Assembly: GCA_022495005.1 (NCBI GenBank)
Contig: JAGYXB010001043.1
Location: 1 to 64,000 of the forward strand
Length of the DNA stretch: 64,000 nucleotides
Reading direction: 5' to 3'
Source of the DNA: Rhyacophila brunnea
Taxonomy: Eukaryota > Arthropoda > Insecta > Trichoptera > Rhyacophilidae
The position numbers were made by a program, and so were the translations under genes. The notes under the pieces were generated by a model, which worked only from the letters and a program-made list of their open reading frames with translations, was not told the DNA's origin and did no database searches. Positions 45,597-56,662 of this stretch are shown here, piece by piece (within the stretch, counting starts at the first letter, position 1; each line of letters begins with the position of its first letter).

Positions 45597-45679
45597 ATTA
45601 ATTTTTGACAGGCCATGGTTGATTCGCTGCCAAAATCTACGGGCTTGGACTTGTTACCCGGCCAACATATATAAGATAT

Positions 45680-46045
45680 TTAAGAGCATATAAGTGAAAC
45701 GGCAAATAATTTTCAACAATAGGTGGGACGAAATTTCGGCCAATCGCCGAGCGGCATTTGAGGTGGCAGTACGTCGATTTTTTTTTGTGATGGCGTCGTA
45801 AGAATATATTCATATTATATCGTGTAAACATGACTAAAAAACGTTATTCCGGTACTCGAAAAAGAAAGCGTGTCAATAAATTTAGTATATTATTATTATT
45901 ACTAATATAACAATAAACATAACACTAAATGGACGCATGTTGAATGTTTATGACCAATTATGTTCCGTGTGGCACGCCTCATTAGTTCAATCCGCGCGTC
46001 GCCTAGCCACGATCTTTTTAGACTATGCCCCAGCTGAGGTATAAG
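45680..46045 (+). mobile_element. TTAA-1 element, right end decayed
   Basis: TTAA at 45680 followed by GAGCATATAAGTGAAACGGC and the family body to GACTATGCCCCAGCTGAGGT. The closing TTAA is lost. Confidence 0.75.
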
Positions 46046-46191
46046 TAATTTATAATCCTCCGTTCTGAAGAGACCCATATTATGATTTTCTTACGATCGG
46101 GTAATAATTCGGGTTAATTTCAATTATTATTATACCAAAACGAAATATGTATCATGATGCACTGCTTTCTTGGCATGCTGTGTTATTTACA

Positions 46192-46394
46192 CAGGTAACT
46201 CCGTAACGGAAAAGAAAAACAATTGTATTTGTCTTCACTCTTGAGTGCACTCTAAAAGGACAGGTAGGTGGGTATTATATCTACCTGTTTGTATAATGCA
46301 CACTTCACGGTGTGCACGGAACTGGAATGACAAGTCGGTGTAACATAGCGGCAGGTAGACCAGCATCTTAATGCCTCGCCCGCCTGCTTACCTG
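46192..46394. promoter_or_regulatory. cluster of CAGGTAR (Zelda-type) sites
   Basis: CAGGTAA 46192-46198 (+), CAGGTAG 46261-46267 (+), CTACCTG 46281-46287 (-), CAGGTAG 46352-46358 (+) and TTACCTG 46388-46394 (-). In flies these heptamers are bound by Zelda, which opens early embryonic enhancers, and Zelda is conserved in insects. The block is non-repetitive, lies between TTAA-1 copies and is inside the inferred intron. The enhancer role is an inference from motif density. Confidence 0.4.
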
Positions 46395-46573
46395 GGGCGA
46401 CTAGCTCTCGCCTCGTGTGTGCTCAGAGTCGTATGTTAATTCGGTAGTTAACACCCGGTGACTCGGAAAGTGGCGGTCTGCGCTTGTAGTATTACACTAA
46501 TAAATTGAAAATGCCAACGCATCTGGAAATGCAACCAGTTTACGATTGCGTTTTAGTAGGATATTCGTTTTTA

Positions 46574-46616
46574 TTAAGGCGATACATCAGTGAAACAGCA
46601 AATAATTTTCAACCAA
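46574..46616 (+). mobile_element. TTAA-1 left-end fragment
   Basis: TTAAGGCGATACATCAGTGA and AACAGCAAATAATTTTCAAC only. Confidence 0.75.
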
Positions 46617-46726
46617 CACCACGTGTTTTTCCACACTTTGTTAAAAATTCGATATGTTAATATAATGATAAATAAGGTCAGTTTCTACGGTAGTGTTCGC
46701 CAAGTGGTTTCCACGGAACCCCAGGG

Positions 46727-47166
46727 TTAAGGTGATTCATCAGTGAAACGGCAAATAATTTTCAACCATAGGCGCGACGAAATTTTGCACTCGATGCCAT
46801 TCGCAGAGAGAACGTCGAGCTGGAAACACGTCAATTTGTTTCGTGATGGCGACCGGGCTATTAATTCTTAAATCGTGTAAAGATGACTAAAAACGTTACC
46901 CGTTTACTTTAAAAAGGAAACATTTGAATGCATATATTATTATTGTTACTAATAGAACAATAAACAGAACATTAAATTGACGCATTTTGTATTTATATGA
47001 CAAATTATATTTCGTTTGGGCTATACTTCAGTTGAGGCAGGAACATTACATGGACTCATGTTTAATTTTTATGACAATTTATGTTTTGTTCTGCACGCGC
47101 CGTTTGCACAATCTGCGCGTCGCGTAGTCACGATCTTTTTAGACCATGCCTCAGTTGAAGCCTTAA
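46727..47166 (+). mobile_element. TTAA-1 element, chimeric copy
   Basis: TTAA 46727-46730, GGTGATTCATCAGTGAAACG at the left, and TTAA 47163-47166 at the right. Inside, near 47023, a reversed end (GGCTATACTTCAGTTGAGGC) appears, and the GACTCATGTTTAATTTTTAT segment then repeats, so two copies seem to have recombined. Confidence 0.8.
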
Positions 47167-47299
47167 TAGGCCGTATTAACAACTGCTACCTCGATGTTAT
47201 CAATCTTGGATGAAAGCTTCGACCTGGGCACTGAATAGCGAGTTATGATGGTAGTGCTAATTATTGATTATCTTTGATTGCAATGTGGTAACCTTGTAT

Positions 47300-47525
47300 T
47301 ATTCTTTCGACCATGTCCGATCCTAATAGGATCATATGGACCTCCACAGAGTGAGATTTTGTTTTTACGAGAAATGGATGTCAGCCACTTGCTCAACCTA
47401 TTAGTTCCATACTCTGACTCATACACAAATTGAAAAACAATATGACATGTAGGTACTTGTCAGACCCAGGATTCGAATCCGGGACCCCCGACACTATAGC
47501 TTAAGCCGCGCGGCCATCGTTGGAG
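47300..47525 (-). mobile_element. tRNA-derived SINE (SINE-2), minus strand
   Basis: In reverse from 47525: GATGGCCGCGCGGCTTAAGC (box A region), then GGATTCGAATCC (box B) at 47469-47480, then a body unrelated to SINE-1. The 3' boundary is uncertain. The tRNA-like head is too altered for a working tRNA. Confidence 0.65.
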
Positions 47526-47554
47526 TATTATATTATACATACGCTAAACTACTC

Positions 47555-47745
47555 GTTTTATGCATTGACGTTCATTTAATATAGGTGTATTTGAAGGTGG
47601 CAACTAACATCATTGGTTGCAATTGTGTTGTAACACACTATTTTACGTCTATGATGCGTGATTCATTTTCGTAGGACACTTGATACACTCAAAACCCTTC
47701 GTCAAATTTCTGAATTCTATTTATTAATCTGTTCTGGGCTTGATT
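47555..47745 (-). repeat. dispersed repeat K, copy 4 (inverted)
   Basis: In reverse: CAGAACAGATTAATAAATAG, GAAGGGTTTTGAGTG, CCTACGAAAATGAATCACGC and AATGAACGTCAATGCATAAA. Truncated. Confidence 0.7.
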
Positions 47746-48169
47746 CTTAGTCAGCGTCAGTATCTCTCCAATTTTTCTAGGTAGTAGGTAGGCTAATTTC
47801 CGAAGTGTTGAAAAATTATATAATCATCTATTATGTAAAACAAGCTTGATTGGTTGGTCAAAGAGTCCATAAGTTGGACGCAGTGTCAGCAGTCAGATTT
47901 AGGTATAACATTCTTTTCACAAAAATATAGTCCTATCAGTGAGCAATTCCATGTAGAGTTTCAAAAAACATTAATGCGGGACATTGCTTCTAATAGTTTC
48001 ATTATTTACACATCGGAATCAATTCCTTCCAAATTCAAATAATTGGCACTATATCCTACCTAGAGGATCCGGTTAGTTAAAAGTTTAAACTTAGTCATGC
48101 TGGATAGGGTATGACGCAGTAGAGATGAATCCAATTGTGTTGTGAGATTTTCAATTTCAATGGTGCGTT
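47746..48169. other. no recognised feature
   Basis: AT-rich. Nothing recognised. Confidence 0.4.
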
Positions 48170-48310
48170 CGCTTTGATTGACTTAGCGCGACCGCAGTTT
48201 TTGATGTTGCCGCCGACCGCAGCAGCCAGATCGCGTGCGGTCAGCGACGGCCGCAAATATACGCCAGTGACAACAGTGACGACAGAATAAATTGGCAAAT
48301 CCGCTTCGGC
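48170..48310. promoter_or_regulatory. GC-rich non-repeat island
   Basis: GATTGACTTAGCGCGACCGC, GATGTTGCCGCCGACCGCAG and TGCGGTCAGCGACGGCCGCA stand out. No repeat match. Two short minus-strand frames lack domains. A candidate conserved element, function unknown. Confidence 0.25.
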
Positions 48311-48531
48311 TGTAGTGGGCATAGATAGAGTAATCATAATTATTACATCGCGTCACGAACACGGAAGCCGATTGTGCATCCATTTGAGTTTTCGTCTGCA
48401 ATCTGTCAATGAGTACAGTCTTCAAGACGAAAGCTTGCAGTTGCTCACTGAAAATATGATTTACTTCTCATTGATTACTGATTCTAACGCGTGCCATGCA
48501 AAATCATCTCGCGTGCCATATGTTCGCCATT

Positions 48532-48685
48532 AGTGCTGTAGAGATTCTACATAAATAGTGCACAAAAAACTTTGTCAGTAATATATACTCCTTTGTTTTA
48601 ATTGAAATAAGAACACAAATTGCATATTGTTTTGACTAGTTTTTAAAATTAAATTAAACTCTTCCTAGACTGAACCAACAATGAT
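48532..48685 (+). mobile_element. hAT-A MITE, left part
   Basis: ACATAAATAGTGCAC, AACTTTGTCAGTAATATA and the AATTAAATTAAACTC segment. It is followed at once by the hAT at 48700. Confidence 0.65.
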
Positions 48686-48989
48686 TGTATTGGTTACCTC
48701 ATTGGTTCCCAAAGTTGACTGGGCTCCGACCCATCTAACAAAAATTTCCAATCTTGGGACCCACCTCTTGGCTGTCTTAGAGAAAAGAGGGCATAAATAT
48801 TGGTAATGCTCAGATTCCCTAGTGGCGAGTCGTGGAACTACTTAATGCTGTCTTATTTGTTCTAATTGAAATATTTTTTTTTATAAGTGTTACCAATATG
48901 AATGAAAGACTGTTGAAATAAGAAACACAACTTACATAAAAAAAATATTACTTAAATACCTACTCCTGCAAGGTTTTTACAAAGTTATT

Positions 48990-49324
48990 TCAATGGGAAG
49001 GATGTATTTGTTTCTTATTTTTCTTCATTACAGTTTTAGCATCAACTTCAATTTCAGTTACTTTTAATCGCAGTGAGTTTGATATATCAAATTTATTTCG
49101 GTATTTAGTTTTAATGTTAACCATAGCCGAAAATCCGACCTCACATAGATATGAGGTAGTAAAGAGGAGGAGGACTTTCATAGCTTCATCGAACAGGCAA
49201 GGATAATTATCATCAACTGAGAGCCAGAATTTCGTTAACTGTTTACCATTGAAACTATTTTTCAGTGACGTATCTTCTGATAAAGCTAATGAGATACGTG
49301 GCATATACAGCATTTTCACTAATA
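48990..49324 (-). pseudogene. hAT transposase C-terminal region (SCAND3/ZBED5-like lineage)
   Basis: About 110 residues are open up to the stop at 48990: FWLSVDDNYP, DEAMKVLLLFTTSYLCEVGF, SAMVNIKTKYRN, LRLKVTEIEV and HPSH at the end. This is the hAT dimerisation block, with the TTSYLCEVGFSAM core and the RNK/LR spacing of the SCAND3/ZBED5/FAM200 lineage. The upstream part, with the BED finger and DDE residues, is missing. The frame is cut at its 5' side by the TTAA-1 insertion at 49325, and no methionine-led gene remains. Confidence 0.85.
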
Positions 49325-49707
49325 TTAAGGCCATGCATTAGTTGAGGCACGGTCTAAAAAGATCGTTGCTAGGCGATGTGCGGATTGCGGGTCGCGGGTG
49401 CAAAAGACGCCTGTCAAACGAAATATTATTTCTCATATAAATCCAACATACGTCCATTTTATGTTCTGTTTATTATTCTATTAGTAACAATAATAATATA
49501 TTCATTGGCATGTTTTCTTTTTAAAGTAAATGGGTAACGTTTTTAGTCATCTTTACACGATTTTAGAATTAATTGGCCTGTCGCCATCACGCAGCAAAGT
49601 GACGTATGTCTGACTCGACGTTCTCTCAATGAATGCGAAGCGAGTACAAAATTTCGTCGTGCGTACAGTTGAAAATTATTTGGCGTTTCACTGATGCGTC
49701 ACCTTAA
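49325..49707 (-). mobile_element. TTAA-1 element nested in the hAT remnant
   Basis: TTAA 49325-49328 with GGCCATGCATTAGTTGAGGC, and the far end TTTCACTGATGCGTCACC with TTAA 49704-49707. It inserted into the transposase region, so it is younger than the hAT. Its ends match the subfamily at 58575-58960. Confidence 0.9.
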
Positions 49708-49972
49708 CGAAATGGGAAACAACATTTGTTGAAGATTTCATATTCAGCAATTGTGCCGCCATCTGTAGTGCATTGGCAATTCAAATTATTATTATTTTAT
49801 CACAATATTTTCCGTAACTTAAGTTTATTTCATTTTTTAGGAATTATGAATACATAGCTGAATGAGATATCAAATTTATCACTTCCTATTTTTTTTAATT
49901 CATGTATACTGTGACGAGGGCCCACTCAATATTTGCTCGCGACCCACTGGTTTGGGAAACCATGGGTTACCT

Positions 49973-51087
49973 AGTAAAGTTGCTACTTCATGCACTCCGG
50001 CTCTAGGATGTCAATGATGACATATTTCTAAAAATATGTTTTTTACATAATATATTAAGTATCTATTTATTTATTACAACATTTATTAATATAAGTGAAT
50101 CGATTTTTATGCGAGATAATCGTCAAAGAGGCGTACCAGTGTAGTAAAAAGTGAAAAAATAGTACAAAGTTATAAAACGTACACTTCTACCTATGACTAC
50201 AAAAATAATATTGACGTTAATAATACTTCGCCTATTCTTTACAGTCTTTACACAGTAAGTTGTGTGGTGAAAATAAGTTGTATTGCACTTCTGGGAATAA
50301 AATATGCTACTCGACCGACGTGTATGTTCGCGATAGAGGTATAATTTTATTCCAGATATTCTGAGTGCACTAAAAATAAAGCCAGTGGAGTTCATATTAA
50401 ATTGCATTATAAGTATCAGTAAGTAGGTATATTATATTAAAATTATGAAGTATTATATTCAACTAGTTTTGACTAAATCTCTGAAGGAGTCATATGAGTC
50501 TTTCAAGTGTACAGCGGTACAGCAAATTCTCCTGAACCACCGCCATCTTTAGATTAATAAAGCGTGAGCATAACTTTTTGCACAAGCAACGAGTGGTCCA
50601 ATTTTCAGCTGTCAAAATCAGCTTGACATTCGCCCTTTCTCGTTTCTAATTGAATTATAAAAAAATCTCAATTCAAATATACCTATTGATAAATTAAGTA
50701 TAAATAATATACATTCCTGTTATTCATCAGCTGTCAAAGTCAGACTAGTCCTTACACAAAAACCGGTGGTAATATCGATTTCCAAAAAATATGTAACATT
50801 GGCATATGCATTACATTTTTCTAGGTGTGTTAATGCTAGTGTATTATTTATCATGTAACTTATCTATTCAAATCAAACCATTCCCTATCTGAACACGACA
50901 GACGCGTCAGTATGAGCACTCTATAGAACAATGATAGTTCATACATAGACTACAACGGGAGGGGCGGAAAAAGTGGGACCAGTCGTTGTGAATGTATCGG
51001 CTTTCTACTTGAGTCGGCGATGCCTGGACTCATGATTTCTATGGGTATTCGAATATGTGAATCTTATTGGAAGTAAGTAAATATGGG
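49973..51087. other. no recognised feature
   Basis: AT-rich with short opposing frames. Nothing recognised. Confidence 0.4.
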
Positions 51088-51097
51088 ATGGTTTACA

Positions 51098-52640
51098 GCG
51101 GAGGTAGTCAACCTTTTTATACCTACCGCCCACTTTTGTATCTCTGTTAGTAGTCAAATTTTCTAACCGCCCACCGGTTCCACAGTAATGGTGATTTATA
51201 AAGTAGGGAAGTAATTTTATTTTATAAAATTTATGATGCAGAGTTACGGTAAGTTAACGCATATAATAACAAATACTTTATGTCAGACTCTCGCTAAGTT
51301 TGGCAGAATAAATCTTTCTAAAACAACTATACTTTGCATACCGTCATTGCGCCTGCAAAATCCGACAAACATTTTTTTTGCGTTTTTACATTTTTACGCT
51401 ATGTGATAGAACGAGACGCGACGGACGGGCCTGTAAAACCCGTTTTCCAATATCAACGCTAGTTTAGAAAAAATGCAAAATAAGCTATGTATTTTTACTT
51501 AAAAATGGTTTGCAAAATACGCTATGAATATTCCGGTCACATATCGTATTTTAAAGTAAAAAAAGTTACTATTAATTGCGCCTGTTAATGACACATGACG
51601 GAGTTTGCACTGACCTTTACTTCAGAATGCGCCTTTTACTACCAGCGCTAGTGCATATAGCGGATTATTTACGTTTGTCGACAAATAATATTTAAACAAT
51701 AAAAAAGTGTAAAATTACATTACATCGCACGATTATTTGTGTTTACTTAAAGAAAAGTATTAATTTTAAAAGCCCAGTAAGTAGATAGGTGATACAACTG
51801 TTTATTATAATCTAATGTAACTTTCTTGATGTGCTATAATAAAATTGTTTAATTATTTATCCATCCTACTCTGGATATTTTTATTTCCCCTTCACTCGAT
51901 AATTATTACTTATTTATATGTCAAATTTTAGCTGGGAAGATAAAGGTTTGTTAGATACAGACTATTGGCTTGGTTAAAGATGTTTTACGCATATAATTAA
52001 TATCATTAAATTATGCAATTATCATATTTTTCCCGGGGCAAATCCGCTATGTCTAAAATACGCGTTAATTCAAAAACGCTATGTGTTGCCTCAACCACAA
52101 AACGGATTTAAAGACCCAAATAAAACAAGCTATGTGCCTTTTACCCACAAAAAAAAATTATTACGACTAAAGTGTTAAATATTGTATTCTAAAATATCAT
52201 TTATACTGAATCCGAAGTAATTATCTAATTTTCGGTTTATTTGCTTTGTAAAAAACGTGAGGCATTGTTGAGTAAATCAGTTTTTTCCTTCTCCTGAAAA
52301 GTTGTGTTTTATTACATAGCGGATTTTGCAAGCGCAACGACGATACATAAAAGCATGGAGTCTGATGAAATTACATTTAATTAATTAAATTATTAATGAG
52401 ATCCCTGAGGTTGATGCTGCGAAACTAAATACCTACTGCATATCTGGTTCACTAGCCATTTAGTTTCACTTATGTAACGTGAACTAAACTTATGCGAGGG
52501 CGGTACAAATAGTATATTTTCTGAAATTTAAATTGTCAAGAGGAATTTTGTGAAATGAAAATGTTTTTAAAACTCCTACCGCCCACCATGAAAGCTGGAA
52601 CGCCCACTAGTGGGCGGTAGGGAAGAGGTTGACTACCCCT
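51098..52640. mobile_element. hAT-type element (1.54 kb), hosting another
   Basis: The left end GGAGGTAGTCAACCTTTTTA and the reverse right end AGGGGTAGTCAACCTCTTCC match, with ACCGCCCAC words inside both ends. Flanks GGTTTACA (51090-51097) and GGCTTACA (52641-52648) differ at one base, fitting an 8-bp hAT duplication. No transposase frame. A second TIR element fills much of the interior. Confidence 0.75.
51341..52342. mobile_element. TIR element with CGCTATGT repeats, nested
   Basis: CGTCATTGCGCCTGCAAAAT and, in reverse, CGTCGTTGCGCTTGCAAAAT form the ends, with ATAC on both sides. The interior carries ACGCTATGT or close forms near 51397, 51484, 51521, 52046, 52077, 52128 and (reverse) 52314. 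Subterminal reiteration like this often marks transposase binding sites. Non-coding. Confidence 0.7.
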
Positions 52641-52761
52641 GGCTTACAGTGTTTGCACTTTCAGTGATGCCCATAATTCCTTGACAGTTACCATACATTG
52701 ACCACAACTTGGTAGTCTTTTTGTTTAGATTATATTTCATAATATATGCATATATAAATAT

Positions 52762-52842
52762 CAGTGGCGAGGGTGACTTTTGGAAAGAGGTAGGCTGTGG
52801 AGATCTGATAAAAAGAGCACACTTGTCAGGTATACTTACGAG
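52762..52842 (+). mobile_element. hAT-A left-end fragment
   Basis: CAGTGGCGAGGGTGACTTTT, GAGGTAGGCTGTGGAGATCT and CACTTGTCAGGTATAC. A small internal insertion separates GAGGG from TGGAAAGAGG. 52843-53140 shows nothing else. Confidence 0.6.
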
Positions 52843-53140
52843 AAATAAGAAGTTAATACGATATTACTAGTATTACTACTAATGAATAGGTGCACACTAA
52901 TAAAAATGACAACGACAACACTAATTCAATGAAACTTCAAAAACTCACTGTGTTTAAATTACTTTTTTTTCAAAAATCATTAGATAAAATTTCTTTTTAT
53001 TTTTGAAAAACGATCTATAAGTATGAACTTATTTATTAATATTCGATTAAACGCCGTAGAAATTATTTTTTTAAATTATCTAATTAATAATTTTTGACAA
53101 AGTGCAGTCATGACAACAATATTATGCACGAATGTTTTAG

Positions 53141-53420
53141 GCTCTGCGATAGGAGCTTACCTTATTTCATCCAATTTCACAGACTGGCTGAAGTTATTAG
53201 ACGTAAAGTCCATACGAAAAAAAAATCATTATTATTTCAAACATAATCGGATCTTTATTTACGTCAGACAGATGGCGCGCTGTGGTATATTTTTTAATAC
53301 CTTTGCAGTTTGTTTTGTAACTAATACTGTAATATATTTCTACATATACGACATCTCTTATTGGCAAAATAAATTATTTTTATAGAACATAAAATAATAA
53401 TGAAGTGATTAAGTATATAA
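53141..53420 (+). repeat. dispersed repeat O, copy 1
   Basis: TTAGGCTCTGCGATAGGAGC, TTTATTTACGTCAGACAGAT, GCGCTGTGGTATATTTTTTA and CATATACGACATCTCT recur at 63583-63850. A 91-codon frame spans this copy but is broken in the other. Class unknown. Confidence 0.65.
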
Positions 53421-54082
53421 ATATGTACGGTATAGTTCGGTTATGAAAAAAAAATCCCCTTGATATTATTTTCTACGACACTGTAAAGTAAACTGCATCT
53501 AGCTTGGTGCATCGGAGCCTATCGCAGCGGGTGTGATGCGACTGCATGCTTGACGGTGCACTTCTGCTAAACACGTGTTGTATGTTGTATGACCAGCGAG
53601 CCGTGGGTACAAGTGATTTATTATATATTTTATCGAATTTATTGTTATTAAGTATACGTAAATAAATTTAATTTAGTTTACTATTCATTGAGATATATTA
53701 ATTCGTTTTAATGATTATATAAATACATTCATAATTAAATACATTGTGAAAGTGTGAACTACTGTCTAGGGCGGAGATGCGTGGAATGTCAGGAATCGCT
53801 ATACGCTATGTTACGGTTTATCGGATATTATTTTAACCTTAACCGATAAAAATAATATATAAACAAGTATGCATCCCATTTGTCAGTCGTAATTACGCCG
53901 CGAAAAACGTATGATTACCTTGAAAGAGTTTGAAATATTTTGATTTACGATTAAATATGAAATACTAGCAATATTAATTACGTCTTATTAAACAATTATC
54001 AACAATGTTAAAATTTACTTTCGTAAACAGACATTTCAACAGAATATACGAATTCTCTTTACCTTACTAGGTATGCTGTATC
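53421..54082. other. no recognised feature
   Basis: Moderate GC near 53500-53620, otherwise AT-rich. Nothing recognised. Confidence 0.4.
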
Positions 54083-54649
54083 CGCCTGTAAGGGTGGAGG
54101 TAGGCTGTTCTATATTATATATAAAAAGTGCATATTAAACTTTGTCAGTAATACGTACTTGATTTCATTGAACAAAGATTACAATACGATTTACAGGTGG
54201 TGTTCAATTAAACCGTGCGAAACTAAGCCATAATACATAATAGTCAAAAAATACCCGTCAATCTATAAAATATCTATAATTATGACTTTATGATTTATTT
54301 GGACATTTTATAGATAGAATAATATTTTTTATATATTACGGCTTGGTTTAATCAGGGCATAAATTTAAAAAGAACTGACCAACAACATTTGTAATAATGT
54401 AATCTTAATTCAACGGAAACAAATAAGTATGAATAAAAAATTTGCACATTTTTGTTGTATCGCCCAAAGTATATACTAAAATTATTATGGTTTCGTTTGA
54501 GCAGGGTTTAATTGATTTTTAAAAACTAACCAACATCACCTGTAAATTTATTGTAGTCTTAGTTCATTAAAAACAAATACGTACGACTGACAAAGTTTAA
54601 TGTGTACTATTTATGGCGGATCCAGTCATACCTCCACCCTTCGCCACTC
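54083..54649 (+). mobile_element. hAT-A MITE, complete copy
   Basis: GTAAGGGTGGAGGTAGGCTG at the left and ATACCTCCACCCTTCGCCAC at the right, with the full internal order. The near-repeat CTAGGTATGCTGTATCC (54068) and CTAGGTATACTGTGTCC (54650) around it is longer than a hAT duplication and not flush at the left, so its origin is unclear. Confidence 0.8.
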
Positions 54650-55579
54650 CTAGGTATACTGTGTCCACAATGCGACAATTGATTCAATCAACCAACCAAA
54701 TCTGATTATTTAACGTTTATATTACTTATTCAATTTCATAATATGTATGTCAATTAATTAACAATAAATATTTTAATAATTTTATTATCGGGGAATCTAA
54801 ATTTTACAAGTGGCAACATTGGTGATGACGGAATGCGACGTAGCGTCACTAATTTAAGAGTGTATCTGTTATTCCATTTGGTCTATGGATGCATTTTAAT
54901 TCAATGCGATCCCAGTTATCACAAGAGTGCAATCTAAGTATAAAATTCAATACTACCAGGAAGTTCTAAATAAGTAGGCTATACCTACATACCGTCGTAC
55001 CCAGCCTTGGGCAAAAATATCGATTGGTGAATCGAGAATATTCTCGATTTCATGATAAACTCAGTAAATATGAGTCAATTTTGATACACACTCAGGATTT
55101 ATTGCAGTACAATGTATTTTTTTTTTATTCAAGCTCTAACTTGTTATTCAAATTGATTTTATCGTCTGAAAGTGTTAAATATGAGCAACATAACTAGTAT
55201 TTTTATTTTATGATCACGAATTCAAATTATCGTTTGCTAATATATGATATTAAATTGGGTGTGCCTTTGGCATAAATAAATAAGTTTTTCATCGGATGGT
55301 TACTTTTGAAACGAAAATATGACGCTAATAAAATGTTGGATAAGTAAAAATGTTAATAAACATTTATGGGTATTTGAATACTTACCTATCCATCGTCAGA
55401 AATTATAAAATATACATATTTATTATTATATCATTCATTACTACATATTGTTATTTTACGATAAGTGTTTTATTCACAATATATGCTTCAACACGTATGG
55501 GCACCAACACCTACTTTACTAGCGACAGCTCATGACTTCGTCTGTGTGAAATATGGAAAGAAAAGTAAACATATATACA
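54650..55579. other. no recognised feature
   Basis: AT-rich. Nothing recognised. Confidence 0.4.
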
Positions 55580-55790
55580 CACTAGACTTGCAACAATACG
55601 GAGAACTACAGGATATAAATCACATTATTTGAGAATGTCCGAGAATGTGCTCCGAGAGGGAAGAGATGCTCTAGTTTAGTCGGCTTAACCTGCTGTTGGG
55701 CCCATCGGGCCGTCCGACCTGGCCGCCACAAAGGCCAATTATATTGCATTTAAAATTTTTATTGAGGACGACTGAAGATTTCTTCACATA
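55580..55790 (+). pseudogene. LINE ORF2 C-terminal fragment
   Basis: The frame reads LDLQQYGELQDINHII, stop, ECPRMCSEREEML, stop, SRLNLLLGPSG, the pattern of the C-terminal region after the H...ECP knuckle in Jockey/R1-type LINEs. Stops show decay. It lies head-on to the RTE-like copy at 55848. Confidence 0.5.
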
Positions 55791-55847
55791 GTTTTGTTTG
55801 TCCGTAGCGTTTTAGCTTTGTTTTGTTTTAAATTATACATCATCATC

Positions 55848-56192
55848 ATCAGCCGGGGTCAATCCACTGCTGGATGAAGGCCTCCCCCAGCTTCTTCCAA
55901 CTCTCTCGTTCCTGTGTCGTTCGCTGCCACGTATTTCCGCCGAACTTTACCAGTTCGTCAATCCAGCGGCTTTTAGGGCGACCCTGTGGCCGTTTCGTGC
56001 CCCTTGGGTACCACTGGATGACGGCATTTGTCCAGCAGCCGTCCTTTCGGTGAGCAATGTGCCCTGCCCATCTCCATTTCAGCTGTTTGGCAACGTCTAT
56101 TACATTGCGTACTCCTGTCTGCTTCCTAACCCATTCGTTTCTCATACGGTCCTTTCGCGTGATGCCCAACATACACCTCTCCATACCTCGCT
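55848..56192 (-). pseudogene. RTE-like LINE 3' end, open frame kept
   Basis: Open for 111 codons on the minus strand: MERCMLGITRKDRMRNEWV, WRWAGHIAHRKDG, IQWYPRGTKRP, GRPKSRWIDELVKF, QQWIDPG and stop, then (TGA)n tail at 55845-55857. It is 5'-truncated, so it cannot act alone. The absence of stops suggests a more recent insertion than the copies at 27.7 and 34.1 kb. Confidence 0.85.
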
Positions 56193-56569
56193 GTTCATTA
56201 AATTCATATATTTTTGTTAAATCTCCATGCCTTTCTCTCCCATGGTACTTTTTATTAAATTACGTCTTTCAGTAAACTCAGCCAAAGCTCTCTTGGCATC
56301 TGCTCCTGAGACATTCACAGGAGTAAACTCGTTATACGTTCGATTAAGACCGAGTGTAGAGCGGGGCGTTTGGTTAGGAGGGTAGCAGTCTTGCGGCCGG
56401 GCAAATAACAATGCCCCAATCGGTATTATTTTGAATTTAGTTCCGAATAATAAGGGAATAATGAAATAGGTACATATAAGTAATTCTGGTCTGTTTAGGT
56501 CAAATAATTATTTGGTTTAGTTTTGACAGTAGGTCCGTTATAATGCACTGACATATCACCAGGGGCGAA
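56193..56569. other. no recognised feature
   Basis: A 64-codon minus frame (56217-56411) has no known domain. Nothing else. Confidence 0.35.
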
Positions 56570-56662
56570 GGATGGAGGCAGGCTATTAAGATCTGCCATA
56601 AATAGTCATACGTAGGTATTTGTTTTCGTTGAAATAGGACTGCAATTTACATGTAGTGTTTG
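56570..56662 (+). mobile_element. hAT-A left-end fragment
   Basis: CAGGGGCGAAGGATGGAGGC, AAGATCTGCCATAAATAG and TTTGTTTTCGTTGAAATAGG. Confidence 0.7.

Larger units (their letters stand above)
48700..49964 (-). mobile_element. hAT transposon remnant with transposase end and target duplication
   Basis: The ends are CATTGGTTCCCAAAGT and, in reverse, CATGGTTTCCCAAACCAGTG. A perfect 8-bp duplication GGTTACCT lies at 48692-48699 and 49965-49972. The subterminal GACCCA words (CTGGGCTCCGACCCATC, GCGACCCACTGG) are usual for this hAT branch. It retains the C-terminal part of the transposase gene at 48990-49324 and was later entered by a TTAA-1 element. Confidence 0.9.

Noticed and set aside
53110..53385. 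91-codon gene
   Set aside because: The frame lies in repeat O and is broken in the copy at 63.6 kb. No start context or domain.
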